DNA of 64,000 nucleotides from UBA4416 sp035439445 (GCA_035439445.1 DAORKG010000011.1:27171-91170), one strand, 5' to 3'. Counted from the stretch's first letter, positions 24,692-34,451 are shown. Made by a program: numbers and translations. The notes: generated by a model from the sequence alone, not told the origin.

Positions 24692-24759
24692 TGTCACTTC
24701 GAGCGAAGTCGAGAAGCGTTCTAATAATTACTTTGTTCTCGACTTCGCTCGAACTGACA
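24692..24759. repeat. Dispersed palindromic repeat, subtype A
   Basis: The left arm is TGTCAC followed by TTCGAGCGAAGTCGAGAA; the right arm is TTCTCGACTTCGCTCGAA followed by CTGACA. The arms are near-perfect inverted copies around a 20-base AT-rich spacer. It lies between sppA and the DsbD-alpha gene, just past the sppA terminator. The remaining 95 bases up to 24690 hold nothing I recognise. Confidence 0.8.
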
Positions 24760-24771
24760 GAACTCTTAATA

Positions 24772-24808
24772 AAAAATAAAGCTCATTTACAAATCGTAAA
24801 TGAGCTTT
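24772..24808 (-). terminator. Intrinsic terminator of sppA
   Basis: A perfect 13-base stem (AAAGCTCATTTAC at 24778-24790 with GTAAATGAGCTTT at 24796-24808) closes a five-base loop. Read on the minus strand it is followed by a U-rich tract. It begins 20 bases after the sppA stop. Confidence 0.85.
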
Positions 24809-24827
24809 AAGTTAAAAAAGATTTACA

Positions 24828-26603
24828 CTATTCTATAATCATCTCGTAAGGTAAACGAGCTTGAACACCTTTTAATTGAAGAACATTTTTAACTTGTTTC
24901 ACATACTTATATTGCTCACCCAAGTTTGTTTTCATCGCTCTGGTTTCCATTTCGTCTTTAGTATTACCTAATAATTCTTGTAATGGATCTTTTTGTTTAG
25001 GCAATAACTGTAATTTATAATCAGATACTTTAGCCTGTTTAGCTGCATAAGCAATCGCATCATTAATACCTCCTAACTCATCTACTAAGTTAATTTTAAT
25101 AGCGTCTGCCCCGCTCCATACACGCCCCTGTCCAACACTATCAATATTGTTTTTTGTAGTTTTTCTTCCTGCTGCAACTTTAGTAATAAAGATATCATAA
25201 ATATGCTCTACGCTTTGTTGTACATATTCATACTCATCCGCAGAAACTCCTCTTAAAATAGTTCCAACATCACTATGCTTATTTGTGTTTACTGTATCAA
25301 TAGTAATTCCTAATTTTTCTGATAATGCTTTTTGAGCATTTGGAATCATACCAAATACACCAATTGAACCGGTAATCGTATTTGGCTGAGCAAAAATTCT
25401 ATCGGCTGCACAGCTAATATAATATCCTCCGCTGGCAGCTACATCACCCATTGAAACAATAAATGGTTTTGCTTTTTGAGCCAACACTGTCTCTCTCCAA
25501 ATCACATCAGAAGCCAAAGCGCTACCTCCTGGAGAGTTAACTCTTAACACAATCGCTTTTACGTTTTTATCTAAACGAGCCTCTCTAATTGCTTTAGCAA
25601 TACGTGCACTACCAATTTTTTCGTCATCACCTTCACCACTCTCAATTTCTCCAACTGCATAAACAACTGCGATTTTATCTTTAGATAATTTAGATTCATT
25701 AAATGCACCCGAATAATCTGTTAAGGATACAAAATGAATTTTATCTGACTCAGAAATACCAATATTTTTCTTGATAGCACTAAAAACTTCATCTTCATAT
25801 TTTAAATCATCTACCAATTTATATTTAACTGCATCCTCTGGACTTCTAACAGATAAATTATTTGCCATCTCATTAATATCATTTGTAGTAATATTTCTGT
25901 TTTTTGCAATGCCTGTAATCATGTGGCCCCATAACGATCCTAAATAAGTTTCAACCTGAGTTCTATTTGCATCACTCATTTTATCCAACATAAAGGGTTC
26001 AATGGCACTTTTAAATTTACCATGTCTGAAAATCTGAACTTCTACATCTAATTTCTCCAACATTTTTTTAAAGAACATTAACTGCGAACTCAATCCTTTT
26101 ATTTCCAAAGCACCTTGCGGGTTTAAATATAATTTGTTTGCTGTAGTTGCTAAGTAATACGCTTTTTGAGAAAACACTTCTGAATAAGCATAAATAAATT
26201 TACCAGAAGTTCTGAAATCCATTAAAGCATTTCTTACTTCTTCTAATGTAGCAAAACCGGCAACAGGGTCGCTTATTTCTAAATAAATTCCACGGATATT
26301 CTTGTCATCCTTTGCTTTCTTCAAGTTATCAATTATATCATTTAATCCTAAAGATGGTTTTGGCATAAATGGGCCTAAATCAATTTCTCCAAAAGGATTT
26401 TTAACACCACGTTCCTTAATCTCACCATTCAAATCGATTCGTAATACTGAATTTTCCTTAGGTTTATACGTTTCGTGTTCATTCATTTTTATTGCTTCCG
26501 AAAAAACACTCGTAATTGACGCAATGACGATAATCAGCATTACAACTCCCGTTACCAAGATTCCCAAACATGAGCCGAAAAATGCCCCAAAAAATTGTTT
26601 CAT
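24828..26603 (-). CDS. sppA: Signal peptide peptidase SppA (67K type)
   Basis: This 591-residue protein is the long, two-domain SppA form. An N-terminal transmembrane helix (about 10-32) anchors it in the inner membrane. The active site is formed by a lysine in the N-terminal half (HGKFKSAIEPF, about residue 198) and a serine in the C-terminal half (MGDVAASGGYYIS, about 388). It degrades signal peptides and short membrane peptides after secretion. Both catalytic residues are present, as is the substrate-lining VNSPGGSALASD motif. It has its own terminator. Confidence 0.95.
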   Translation of the reverse strand: MKQFFGAFFGSCLGILVTGVVMLIIVIASITSVFSEAIKMNEHETYKPKENSVLRIDLNGEIKERGVKNPFGEIDLGPFMPKPSLGLNDIIDNLKKAKDDKNIRGIYLEISDPVAGFATLEEVRNALMDFRTSGKFIYAYSEVFSQKAYYLATTANKLYLNPQGALEIKGLSSQLMFFKKMLEKLDVEVQIFRHGKFKSAIEPFMLDKMSDANRTQVETYLGSLWGHMITGIAKNRNITTNDINEMANNLSVRSPEDAVKYKLVDDLKYEDEVFSAIKKNIGISESDKIHFVSLTDYSGAFNESKLSKDKIAVVYAVGEIESGEGDDEKIGSARIAKAIREARLDKNVKAIVLRVNSPGGSALASDVIWRETVLAQKAKPFIVSMGDVAASGGYYISCAADRIFAQPNTITGSIGVFGMIPNAQKALSEKLGITIDTVNTNKHSDVGTILRGVSADEYEYVQQSVEHIYDIFITKVAAGRKTTKNNIDSVGQGRVWSGADAIKINLVDELGGINDAIAYAAKQAKVSDYKLQLLPKQKDPLQELLGNTKDEMETRAMKTNLGEQYKYVKQVKNVLQLKGVQARLPYEMIIE

Positions 26604-26676
26604 AGTTATATTTAAAAATTAGTTATTTACAATAAGCCAATTTAGCGCACATTCTTGTATTTTTACAAATAATTAT

Positions 26677-27168
26677 ATGAACGTTGCGTATTTATGTTTG
26701 GGCGGTAATATGGGGGATAGAGAAAGTGCTCTAAACCATGCATTATTAGAAATAAATAAAAGTATAGGAAAAGTAACTTCTCAATCAGGCATTTACGAAA
26801 CAGAAGCTTGGGGTGTTGAAAATCAGCAAGCTTACTTGAATCAATGCATCAGGATTGAAACAAATTTAGATGCTTCATCTCTTATAGAATCCTTACTCAA
26901 TATTGAAAAAAAACTAGGAAGAAAGCGTTCTGACTTGCCTGTATATGAGCCCCGAACCATTGATATTGATATTCTATTCTATAATCATGAAATCATAAAT
27001 GAATCAACCCTTTTAGTGCCCCACCCCAGATTACACCTAAGAAAATTTGTATTGATTCCGCTTAATGAAATAGCCTCGAATTATTTGCATCCTTTATTAA
27101 ATAAAACTATCTTTAATTTACTTTCGGAATGTGAAGATACTTCTGAAGTTAATAAAATTAAGAGCTGA
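26677..27168 (+). CDS. folK: 2-amino-4-hydroxy-6-hydroxymethyldihydropteridine pyrophosphokinase
   Basis: The 163-residue protein has every FolK landmark: LCLGGNMGDRESALNHAL at the N-terminus, the ATP- and magnesium-binding EPRTIDIDILFY (about 88-99) and VPHPRLHLRKFVLIPL (about 112-127). FolK transfers pyrophosphate from ATP to the pterin alcohol in folate synthesis, in the cytoplasm. It is the first gene of a compact five-gene run; the next gene starts six bases after its stop. Confidence 0.95.
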   Translation: MNVAYLCLGGNMGDRESALNHALLEINKSIGKVTSQSGIYETEAWGVENQQAYLNQCIRIETNLDASSLIESLLNIEKKLGRKRSDLPVYEPRTIDIDILFYNHEIINESTLLVPHPRLHLRKFVLIPLNEIASNYLHPLLNKTIFNLLSECEDTSEVNKIKS

Positions 27169-27174
27169 TAGGAT

Positions 27175-27777
27175 ATGTATATTTGTATAGAAGGTAATAT
27201 AGGTTCAGGAAAGAGCACCTTAGCCAAAGCATTAGCAAAAAAATTAAAAGCAACTTATTTACCCGAACAATTTGAGGACAACACATTATTACCTTTGTTT
27301 TATGATGATAATGCCACTTTTGCTTTTCCTACAGAGTATTCTTTCCTTATAGATAGACAAAAACAGCTAACCAATTACTTTAAGAGGGTTAAAAAAGGAA
27401 CCATTACCGTAAGTGATTTTCATTTTGACAAATGTTTGTGTTTCGCTAAAACAAATTTATCATCCGAAGATTTTTCATTCTTTAAAAAACATTTTAAACC
27501 ACTAAGAAAAACTTTACCAACACCCAATTTGGTGGTTTATTTAGACACTACTACTGATTTATTGGTGAAAAATATTCATAAACGCGGACGTGAAATAGAA
27601 AGAAGTTTAAAACAAGGTTACCTTAGTAGATTAAAAAAGAATTTAGACAAATACTATATGGTAAATGGCAAAGTAAACACTTTGGTATTAATTTTAACCA
27701 TTAAAGAATATAACGAAACAACACTAGAAAATTGTTGTAAAGAAATTTTAGAAGTCATTGAACAAAACAAAAAATAA
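27175..27777 (+). CDS. Deoxynucleoside kinase family protein
   Basis: The 200-residue protein has the P-loop EGNIGSGKST (about 5-14), a dNK-type fold and a LID-like arginine stretch (HKRGREIERSL, about 139). Family members phosphorylate deoxynucleosides with ATP for salvage. Where many dNKs have a DRS motif after the fourth strand, this one reads SDFHFDKCL. Conserved acidic and aromatic positions suggest an active enzyme with a shifted substrate pocket. Which deoxynucleoside it uses cannot be told from sequence. It lies between folK and an OmpA gene with short gaps. Confidence 0.85.
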   Translation: MYICIEGNIGSGKSTLAKALAKKLKATYLPEQFEDNTLLPLFYDDNATFAFPTEYSFLIDRQKQLTNYFKRVKKGTITVSDFHFDKCLCFAKTNLSSEDFSFFKKHFKPLRKTLPTPNLVVYLDTTTDLLVKNIHKRGREIERSLKQGYLSRLKKNLDKYYMVNGKVNTLVLILTIKEYNETTLENCCKEILEVIEQNKK

Positions 27778-27791
27778 ATTATATTTATAAT

Positions 27792-29750
27792 ATGAGTTTT
27801 ATAAAATATTTGAGTTTATTATTTCTAACTATTCTAAGTCTTTTGGTTAAGGCCCAAGAATATGATGGTGAATTACAATTTATCGGAAAAAATTTCCTGA
27901 ATAATAAACCGCTCAACAACACTAAAATAAGAGTTGTAAGTAATAATACGGTTGTTACAGAATTTAATACTAAAGACAATAATAGTTTTAAAGCCAAATT
28001 AGATTTTGGTAAAGTATATGACATTTACCTTATACATCCCAGCTGCCAAAGCATGTATATAAAGGTATTTGCTGATGGAGTTCCTGAAAACAAACGCCAT
28101 TATCGAATGACCTATGCTTTAGACATTCCCTTTTTCATGAAAGACCCTGATCGTATTGATACAACTCAATTTGCTAAACAATTTCACCAAATTGTATTTG
28201 ACGGGAAATCAAAATTTGTAGATGATACCGTGTACATGAATAAGTTTATAAAAAACATTTACAAAAAAGAAGTAAAAGCCAAAAAAGACACAACGGTTCC
28301 TTTTATTAACACAGAAAAATTAAAGGAGTATATACAACTAGCAGGTAAATTAAGTTTAGACAATGACAAGCAAACTCCTTTAAAAAATAAAACAGTATCA
28401 TTAGTTAACAAAAAAGGAGAAGTAGTTTCTACTTCTCAAACTACCAATCATGGTGTATTTGTGTTTAAAAAAGTAGATACAGAAGATGTTGGAGAATTGT
28501 CTGTTTATGTGAGCAGTGCCGATAATCCAAACAAAGACAAGATTAAATTGATGAATTATGACTCTGATAAAATTTCTACATCTTCAACTACCGACAACTT
28601 AACCTATACATTTAAAAACACCAAAGAAACAGACTTGGTTAAAGAACTTGCCAACAAAGATTTTGACTTTAACATTGCCGGTAAAATTATTGCAACCAAT
28701 GGTGAAGAAAAGAAAGTAATGGCTAACAAAACCGTATACCTATTAGGTAATCAAAATAATATCATTCAAAAAACTAAAACTAATGTTTTAGGAACCTTCT
28801 TGTTCTCAAATATTAAACCCGACGAAAATTATTCAATTGCTTATGATAGTTTGGATGCGGAAGCAAATTTTGTAATGAACTTATATAGCGTGAAAGATAA
28901 ATTCATCAAGCGTTTAGATTCTGTTTCCGGAAAAAAATTCATTTATAAATTCTTGTCAGTAACCGGAAGTTCTTTTAATGATTTGGTGATGGACGACTCT
29001 GAATTAAAAATGAATATCAAACTTAAGCTTTTTGGTGAAAACAAAAACAACCCAATTTCTGATATGAAAGTATTATTACTGAACGATAAATACCAAACCA
29101 TAGACTCCGCTTTAACAGACAAAAACGGTGATTTTTCGTTTAAACATTTACCATATACCAAACAAGTACTTTTAACGGTAGATAATGAAAAAGATATCAT
29201 GGAAGCATTTAATAACATCTTGGTATTTGACAATGAAGAAAATCTAATTAAAATCATTTCTGGTATAAAAGGTAAAAAATTTGAATACCGACCTCTGGAA
29301 ACTGAAATGTATCGTTTTACCGAAATATATGTTGATGACCCATGGTTATCTATTATCGAACAAGAAAAAGCAGCTAAGAAAAAAGCCGGTGCTAGTGAAA
29401 CGATTATAGAAAATATTTTATTTGAGTTTAATAAAGCTGAATTACAAGAACAGTCGAAACAAACATTAGATAAAGTAGTTTTAGCTATGTTGAGTAACGA
29501 TAAGTTTAATATTGAATTAAGCGCTCATAGCGATAGCAAAGGCAGCGACGCCTACAATTTAAAATTAAGTGAACAACGAGCTAATTCGGCAAAAAATTAC
29601 ATCATTAGTAAAGGCATAAGTGCTGCCCGTATTACAGCTAAGGGATACGGTGAATCTAAACTATTAAATAATTGCGGCAATAATGTTGTATGTAGCGAAG
29701 ATGAACACGCTGTAAATCGCCGTTTAGAATTTAAACTTACTTTTAAATAG
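27792..29750 (+). CDS. OmpA-family outer membrane protein with carboxypeptidase-regulatory-like repeats
   Basis: The 652-residue protein has a signal peptide (ending LLVKAQ). Three or four Ig-like/CarboxypepD_reg-like modules follow; examples are FIGKNFLNNKPLNNTKIRVVS, LAGKLSLDNDKQTPLKNKTVSLVN and IAGKIIATNGEEKKVMANKTVYLLG. A C-terminal OmpA domain runs from about 535 to 650. IELSAHSDSKGSDAYNLKLS and RRLEFKL contain the peptidoglycan-binding aspartate and arginine. It should tether the outer membrane to the cell wall. An extra cysteine pair (NNCGNNVVCSEDEHAVN) lies in the OmpA loop. Gaps of 14 and 5 bases place it in the folK operon. Confidence 0.85.
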   Translation: MSFIKYLSLLFLTILSLLVKAQEYDGELQFIGKNFLNNKPLNNTKIRVVSNNTVVTEFNTKDNNSFKAKLDFGKVYDIYLIHPSCQSMYIKVFADGVPENKRHYRMTYALDIPFFMKDPDRIDTTQFAKQFHQIVFDGKSKFVDDTVYMNKFIKNIYKKEVKAKKDTTVPFINTEKLKEYIQLAGKLSLDNDKQTPLKNKTVSLVNKKGEVVSTSQTTNHGVFVFKKVDTEDVGELSVYVSSADNPNKDKIKLMNYDSDKISTSSTTDNLTYTFKNTKETDLVKELANKDFDFNIAGKIIATNGEEKKVMANKTVYLLGNQNNIIQKTKTNVLGTFLFSNIKPDENYSIAYDSLDAEANFVMNLYSVKDKFIKRLDSVSGKKFIYKFLSVTGSSFNDLVMDDSELKMNIKLKLFGENKNNPISDMKVLLLNDKYQTIDSALTDKNGDFSFKHLPYTKQVLLTVDNEKDIMEAFNNILVFDNEENLIKIISGIKGKKFEYRPLETEMYRFTEIYVDDPWLSIIEQEKAAKKKAGASETIIENILFEFNKAELQEQSKQTLDKVVLAMLSNDKFNIELSAHSDSKGSDAYNLKLSEQRANSAKNYIISKGISAARITAKGYGESKLLNNCGNNVVCSEDEHAVNRRLEFKLTFK

Positions 29751-29755
29751 TACTC

Positions 29756-30463
29756 ATGTTCTCTCCTCAAGAATTGATTGAAGCTTCTCAAATTATTTAT
29801 GAAGACAATCATTTAATTATCATTAATAAAAAAGCTTCTGAAATTGTTCAGGGAGATAAAACTGGTGATATTCCTTTATCTGAAAAAGTAAAAAATTATA
29901 TTAAACAAAGAGACAACAAACCAGGCAATGTATTTTGCGGAGTGGTTCATCGATTAGACAGACCAGTTTCTGGTATTGTAATTTTTGCAAAAACCAGTAA
30001 GGCCTTATCTCGGATGAATGAATTATTTAGAGATAAAACTATTCAAAAAACATATTGGGCAGTTGTAAAAAATAAACCACCCAAACAAACAGATAGATTG
30101 GTTCATTATCTTATTAAGAACGAAAAAAATAATACTTCCAAAGCATTTCCTACCGACAGACCAGGGGCTTTAAAAGCAGAATTAACTTATACTTTAATCG
30201 CTTCGATATCTAATTATCATTTACTGGAAATTAATTTACATACCGGCCGTCATCATCAAATTCGTGCTCAACTATCTGCAATTGGCTGCCCGATAAAGGG
30301 AGATTTGAAATATGGCTTTGACAGGTCTAATCAAACACCATTTATTCATTTACATTCTTACAAAACAGAATTCATTCATCCCATTAAACAAGAACCAATC
30401 AGTATTACTTGTAAACCCCGAACAGATGATACTGTTTGGAATGAATTAGTAAAACTGATTTAA
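29756..30463 (+). CDS. RluA-family pseudouridine synthase
   Basis: At 235 residues this protein is a short RluA-type enzyme without an N-terminal S4 domain. The catalytic aspartate is in HRLDRPVSGIVIFAKTSKA (Asp at about 68). NLHTGRHHQIRAQLSAIG (about 161-178) is the second conserved motif, and GDLKYG follows. It isomerises uridines in rRNA or tRNA; the site cannot be assigned from sequence. It follows the OmpA gene by five bases. Confidence 0.9.
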   Translation: MFSPQELIEASQIIYEDNHLIIINKKASEIVQGDKTGDIPLSEKVKNYIKQRDNKPGNVFCGVVHRLDRPVSGIVIFAKTSKALSRMNELFRDKTIQKTYWAVVKNKPPKQTDRLVHYLIKNEKNNTSKAFPTDRPGALKAELTYTLIASISNYHLLEINLHTGRHHQIRAQLSAIGCPIKGDLKYGFDRSNQTPFIHLHSYKTEFIHPIKQEPISITCKPRTDDTVWNELVKLI

Positions 30464-30473
30464 TTTTCTGATA

Positions 30474-30740
30474 ATGAAAATAGGAATCATAATTCTCACA
30501 TGCTTAATGATAAACATATCTTGCAAAACAAGATCTATAAATCTCCGCTCACTCTCATCAGGAGAATTAATACAAGATTGCCCTGAAGAACTCATTATTG
30601 ATGGAATGCCAACCGCTGTTCAAACTAATCATTCAAATCAATACTATATATACAAAGGTATCAGAAAAGAAGTTGTTGAATTTGATACTGCTTGGGTAAA
30701 TAAGAATTGTAGTAGTATGAAAATAACTAGGGTTTACTAA
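30474..30740 (+). CDS. Small lipoprotein of unknown function
   Basis: The 88-residue product has a hydrophobic leader and a lipobox, MINISC, with the modified cysteine at about residue 17, so it should be a lipoprotein. The mature part contains SGELIQDCPEELIIDGMP and two more cysteines. I know no family for it. It begins 10 bases after the RluA-type gene and ends the folK operon, 18 bases from the convergent barrel gene. Confidence 0.65.
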   Translation: MKIGIIILTCLMINISCKTRSINLRSLSSGELIQDCPEELIIDGMPTAVQTNHSNQYYIYKGIRKEVVEFDTAWVNKNCSSMKITRVY

Positions 30741-30758
30741 AACAGTAAAAAGATAAAT

Positions 30759-31385
30759 CTAGAATTTGCCTTGTATACCTAAACCAAAATTAACACCTCC
30801 TCCATTCAATTGAAGAACATCTGTCAGGTGCGTGTAGGTATTATTAAAATCCATATTGTTATAGGAATAATGAACATAAGCCAAGTTAATAAACATTCCT
30901 ACATGATCTCCAAAATAGAAACGAGGTTGTAAATGTAAATCATAAACCAAACCTCCACCTGTAGCGGCAGAAATTGCCTGATCTCTTGCTTCCCAGTTTA
31001 AATAAGAGTATCCAACATTAAATCCGGCAAACATATCTACTCTCTTAGCACGAACAAAGTGTGCATTAACCAACAAGGTTGCATCTATTGCTTTAATAGA
31101 TGGTTTAGTATTAGTAACAGTATCTCTAGATGTAAAATAATCGGACAACTGAACTTTAGCACCAACACCTAGCCAGTTTATAACGCCTCTTTCATAATGC
31201 AAGCTCAACATTTTATTAGCCGCGGCATCACTACTAGATCTTGGATTTGAAGCAACCTTTGATGTATAATTATAAATACCTAAATCGGCACCAAATGCTA
31301 CAACATTAGTGTTTTTTTCAAAACTTTTTTGAGCAAATAAACTAACTGAACCTAAAATACTAAACACTAAAAATACTTTCTTCAT
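30759..31385 (-). CDS. Outer membrane beta-barrel protein
   Basis: This 208-residue protein has a signal peptide (ending GSVSLFAQ) and eight or so alternating strands with aromatic girdles. FNVGYSYLNWEARD, LHLQPRFYFGDHVGMFINLAYVHYSY and the C-terminal GGGVNFGLGIQGKF, ending in phenylalanine, support a small outer membrane barrel. There is no enzymatic motif. It is separated by 26 bases from the PorE-like gene upstream on the same strand, so the two may share a transcript. Confidence 0.75.
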   Translation of the reverse strand: MKKVFLVFSILGSVSLFAQKSFEKNTNVVAFGADLGIYNYTSKVASNPRSSSDAAANKMLSLHYERGVINWLGVGAKVQLSDYFTSRDTVTNTKPSIKAIDATLLVNAHFVRAKRVDMFAGFNVGYSYLNWEARDQAISAATGGGLVYDLHLQPRFYFGDHVGMFINLAYVHYSYNNMDFNNTYTHLTDVLQLNGGGVNFGLGIQGKF

Positions 31386-31411
31386 AATTATAAATTTTAT
31401 TTAAAGTTAAT

Positions 31412-33436
31412 CTATTTACTGATAATTAAAAATTCAGTACGTCTGTTTTTTGCCTTTCCTTCTTCGGTACTATTCTCTGCAATTGGTTTATTTGGACCAT
31501 AACCTTTTGCTGTTATACGCTTTCCATCTACACCTTTTTCTTCCAAATATGCTTTTACGGTATATGCTCTATTTGCTGATAAGGCTTCATTTGCTTTAGC
31601 AGCACCAACATTATCGGTATGCCCTTGTATCTCTATTTTGATATTGGGGTTTTCATTTAAATATTCTGCAAATGCTTCCAGTACTATAAAAGATTCTTGT
31701 TTTAAATCCGCTGAATTAGTATTATAATAGATATTATTGATAACAAATGAACTTCCTTCTTTTGCCTCATTTACCTCAATTTGAACCGGCTTAGGCTGCT
31801 TCTCAAAACTGGCATCTTTTACACTTACAACTTTCGAAGAGAAAGCATAATCATCTTTCTTAACAGTTATTAATACATCATCTTTCTTCTTTAAGTTTAC
31901 CGCTACCATAAATGTTCCCTTGGTTGAATCAACAACAGCCAAAGTTTTTTCTTTAGTAACTGTATTCATAATTTCAACTTTAGCACCTTCCACTTTATTT
32001 CCCTCTTTATCTTTCATTTCACCTTTTAAGAAAGTTGTTTCTTGAGGACGTGCCTCTTTATATAATTCAAAAGAATACAAATCATAACGTCCTACACCTT
32101 TACCTCTCATCTTACCTTCATCATATGAGAAAAAATAACCTGTTTTACTGTCTGTACTTACAAAAAAACCAACGTCATCTGCTTCGGTATTAATTGGGTA
32201 TCCAATATTTTCAGGTTCAACCCATTCACCTTTCTCATTTTTCCTAACATAAAAAATATCCATACCTCCAAAACCAAATAAACCATCACTACTAAAATAT
32301 AAAGTCTCACTATCAGAGTGAATAAATGGTGTTTTCTCGTGACCAGGTGTATTAATTTTTGGTCCTAAATTCTTTGGCACTCCCCAAACTCCTGTTTTTG
32401 GATCTTTATAGGTGACATACAAATCAATACCACCATAACCACCCGGACGGTCGCTCGCAAAATACAAAGCATTACCATCAGCACTCAACGTTGGTTGCGA
32501 GTCCCAATAAATGGGATGATTAACATTGGCTCCTATTTTTTTGATTTCGCTCCATGAATCTCCTTCATTTGTACTCATGTAAATATCACAATTAGGCTGT
32601 GCGCCTCCTTCCTGTCGTTGCATAGCAAAATACAAAAACTTATTATCAATGGATATGGTACAACCACCCTGATTATCATCGGTAGTATTAAATGGTGGCG
32701 ACATAGGCTCCCCAACATTAAACACACCTGTTTTATCTCGAGTAGCCAACATAAACACTTCCTTTTCTCCATCCAATGCCTTCACTGTATTCATAGACCT
32801 CAATGGAACTTTACGAGTAAAAAAACATAATTTATCGTCCGGAGAAATGTATGCTAAATATTCATCTTGCTTGGTTGAAACGCCCGTAACCACTTTAGGT
32901 TCAAAAGGAACAATTTTCTTTTTTAGCTCACTTTCTTTCTTGGCATATTTTATCATTTCTTTTGCCTGGTAAATTTGGCCTTCATATTCCTTCCCAAATT
33001 TTTTATCATCATCATCCTTAAACTTTAAAAAATATTGCAGATACTTAATAGCCGAATCGTTTTTCATCTCTTCGTAATAATTAAATCCAATATAATAATA
33101 AGGCTCTGAATGAATTTTAGGACAAGCAGCAATAGCCTTGTAAAAAAATGGAACCGCAGCAGCAAACGATTTATTTTCTAATTTACTATGTACAACAATC
33201 TCACGAGCCATCGCTAAATTGGCTTCAGCGAAATCAGGTTCTTCTGCTAGGCATTCTCTTAAAAAACCTAAACGCTCAGGCTTTTTATATTTCTTTTTAT
33301 CAATTGCTTTTTCATAAAGCTTCAAAGCTTTTTTATTATCAATCTCAACGCAAAATTTAGAAGAGCCTTCTTCCTCCTCCTGAGCAAAAAATGAAATGGA
33401 AAACAGTAATAAAAAAGACAGTAAGATTTTATTCAT
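31412..33436 (-). CDS. PorE-like protein: TPR, PD40 propeller, regulatory-like domain and OmpA domain
   Basis: From the ATG at 33436 the protein has 674 residues. Domain order is a signal peptide (ending SISFFAQ), TPR-like helices (about 20-155), a beta-propeller with PD40/WD40-like blades (about 180-455; LSADGNALYFASDRPGGYGGIDLY is typical), a carboxypeptidase-regulatory-like domain (about 465-560) and an OmpA domain (about 570-674; IEIQGHTDNVGAAKANEALSANRA). This is the architecture of PorE, a T9SS-associated periplasmic protein of Porphyromonas, but related OmpA proteins share it. An ATG seven codons upstream is possible; the later one was chosen because it gives a normal signal peptide. 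Confidence 0.75.
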   Translation of the reverse strand: MNKILLSFLLLFSISFFAQEEEEGSSKFCVEIDNKKALKLYEKAIDKKKYKKPERLGFLRECLAEEPDFAEANLAMAREIVVHSKLENKSFAAAVPFFYKAIAACPKIHSEPYYYIGFNYYEEMKNDSAIKYLQYFLKFKDDDDKKFGKEYEGQIYQAKEMIKYAKKESELKKKIVPFEPKVVTGVSTKQDEYLAYISPDDKLCFFTRKVPLRSMNTVKALDGEKEVFMLATRDKTGVFNVGEPMSPPFNTTDDNQGGCTISIDNKFLYFAMQRQEGGAQPNCDIYMSTNEGDSWSEIKKIGANVNHPIYWDSQPTLSADGNALYFASDRPGGYGGIDLYVTYKDPKTGVWGVPKNLGPKINTPGHEKTPFIHSDSETLYFSSDGLFGFGGMDIFYVRKNEKGEWVEPENIGYPINTEADDVGFFVSTDSKTGYFFSYDEGKMRGKGVGRYDLYSFELYKEARPQETTFLKGEMKDKEGNKVEGAKVEIMNTVTKEKTLAVVDSTKGTFMVAVNLKKKDDVLITVKKDDYAFSSKVVSVKDASFEKQPKPVQIEVNEAKEGSSFVINNIYYNTNSADLKQESFIVLEAFAEYLNENPNIKIEIQGHTDNVGAAKANEALSANRAYTVKAYLEEKGVDGKRITAKGYGPNKPIAENSTEEGKAKNRRTEFLIISK

Positions 33437-33512
33437 AGTGCTAAAAATTAGAATCAAGTAAATTTATAAAACCAATACCATTCTAAACTTCCAAACTCAC
33501 ATAACTATTAAC

Positions 33513-34451
33513 CTATTTAGGTTTATAAACAGGAGTTTGCTTGTTTGGTTCTGGTTTTTTAACGTTATCAGTTTTATCACTTTCTTTTCGGATATCAATA
33601 GCCGGCTCGTATACCCATTTACCTTTTTTCATTTCCAAAGCATCAAAGCTTCCGTCCGGTCCGTAATATTGAAATTGATTTTCTAAAGTAGGATCTAAAC
33701 TATTAGGTGCCAGGTGGCTAAAGATAATTTGTTTTCTTTTTGAATTATATTTTAAAGACATGGCTACCTCACTGGCATACTCAAACATAATACGTTTGGC
33801 AAATTTACCCGGAAACTTAAATACATCTTTGCCAAAAACGGGTGTACCATCCGGCTTGAAATATAATATATCAATGAACTTGCGCTGAGTTAATTTATCA
33901 TTTCCATCCCAAGCAATTAAGGTATAAAACTCATCGTCTGATTTAATACAATCTACATACAACATTCCAAACCACTTACTAGGATCTGCTACATAATTTT
34001 CGGGAGTTTTAACGGTAGCAGATTTATCTAATAAAGGGAAAACATCATACTGTGTAGTAATTTCCTTTTTAAACAATCCTTTCTTCACGGTTTTGGAATT
34101 ATTAACTTGAATAAAACCAAAAAACACGTGTGTTTGATCTTCTTTAAGAATATTCCAGGTAATGATTCTGAATTTTTTATCGGGTGACATTAAAAGCGAC
34201 ACATCATTTTTAAGACTATCAAATGGGTATTGCATCGATTTTTCGTCTTTCAGTACTTCATTCCAAATGGCCAAAAATTGCTTATTTGCTTCGAATTTGT
34301 TCTTTTCTTTTTTACTTAAGAAAACTCTTTGAGCTATATGTTGAAGAGAATCTTCTAAACCAGCATAATATTTAATATCTGCATCCGACAATTGAGCAAA
34401 ACTCAATTGAGCCATAAAGAGTGTGACAATAAATAGAAATAGGTTTCGCAT
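33513..34451 (-). CDS. Secreted protein of unknown function
   Basis: The 312-residue protein has a signal peptide (ending MAQLSFAQ). The mature part has a helical start (DSLQHIAQRVFLSKKEKNKFEANKQFLAIWNEVL) and then a beta-rich body. FRIITWNILKEDQTHVFFGFIQV, WFGMLYVDCI and FYTLIAWDGNDKLTQRKFIDILYFKPDG look like conserved strands. A lysine/proline-rich tail ends the protein. I do not recognise a named domain; the style is that of conserved Bacteroidota periplasmic proteins. It lies between the ABC-F and PorE-like genes, and its link to either is unknown. Confidence 0.65.
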   Translation of the reverse strand: MRNLFLFIVTLFMAQLSFAQLSDADIKYYAGLEDSLQHIAQRVFLSKKEKNKFEANKQFLAIWNEVLKDEKSMQYPFDSLKNDVSLLMSPDKKFRIITWNILKEDQTHVFFGFIQVNNSKTVKKGLFKKEITTQYDVFPLLDKSATVKTPENYVADPSKWFGMLYVDCIKSDDEFYTLIAWDGNDKLTQRKFIDILYFKPDGTPVFGKDVFKFPGKFAKRIMFEYASEVAMSLKYNSKRKQIIFSHLAPNSLDPTLENQFQYYGPDGSFDALEMKKGKWVYEPAIDIRKESDKTDNVKKPEPNKQTPVYKPK

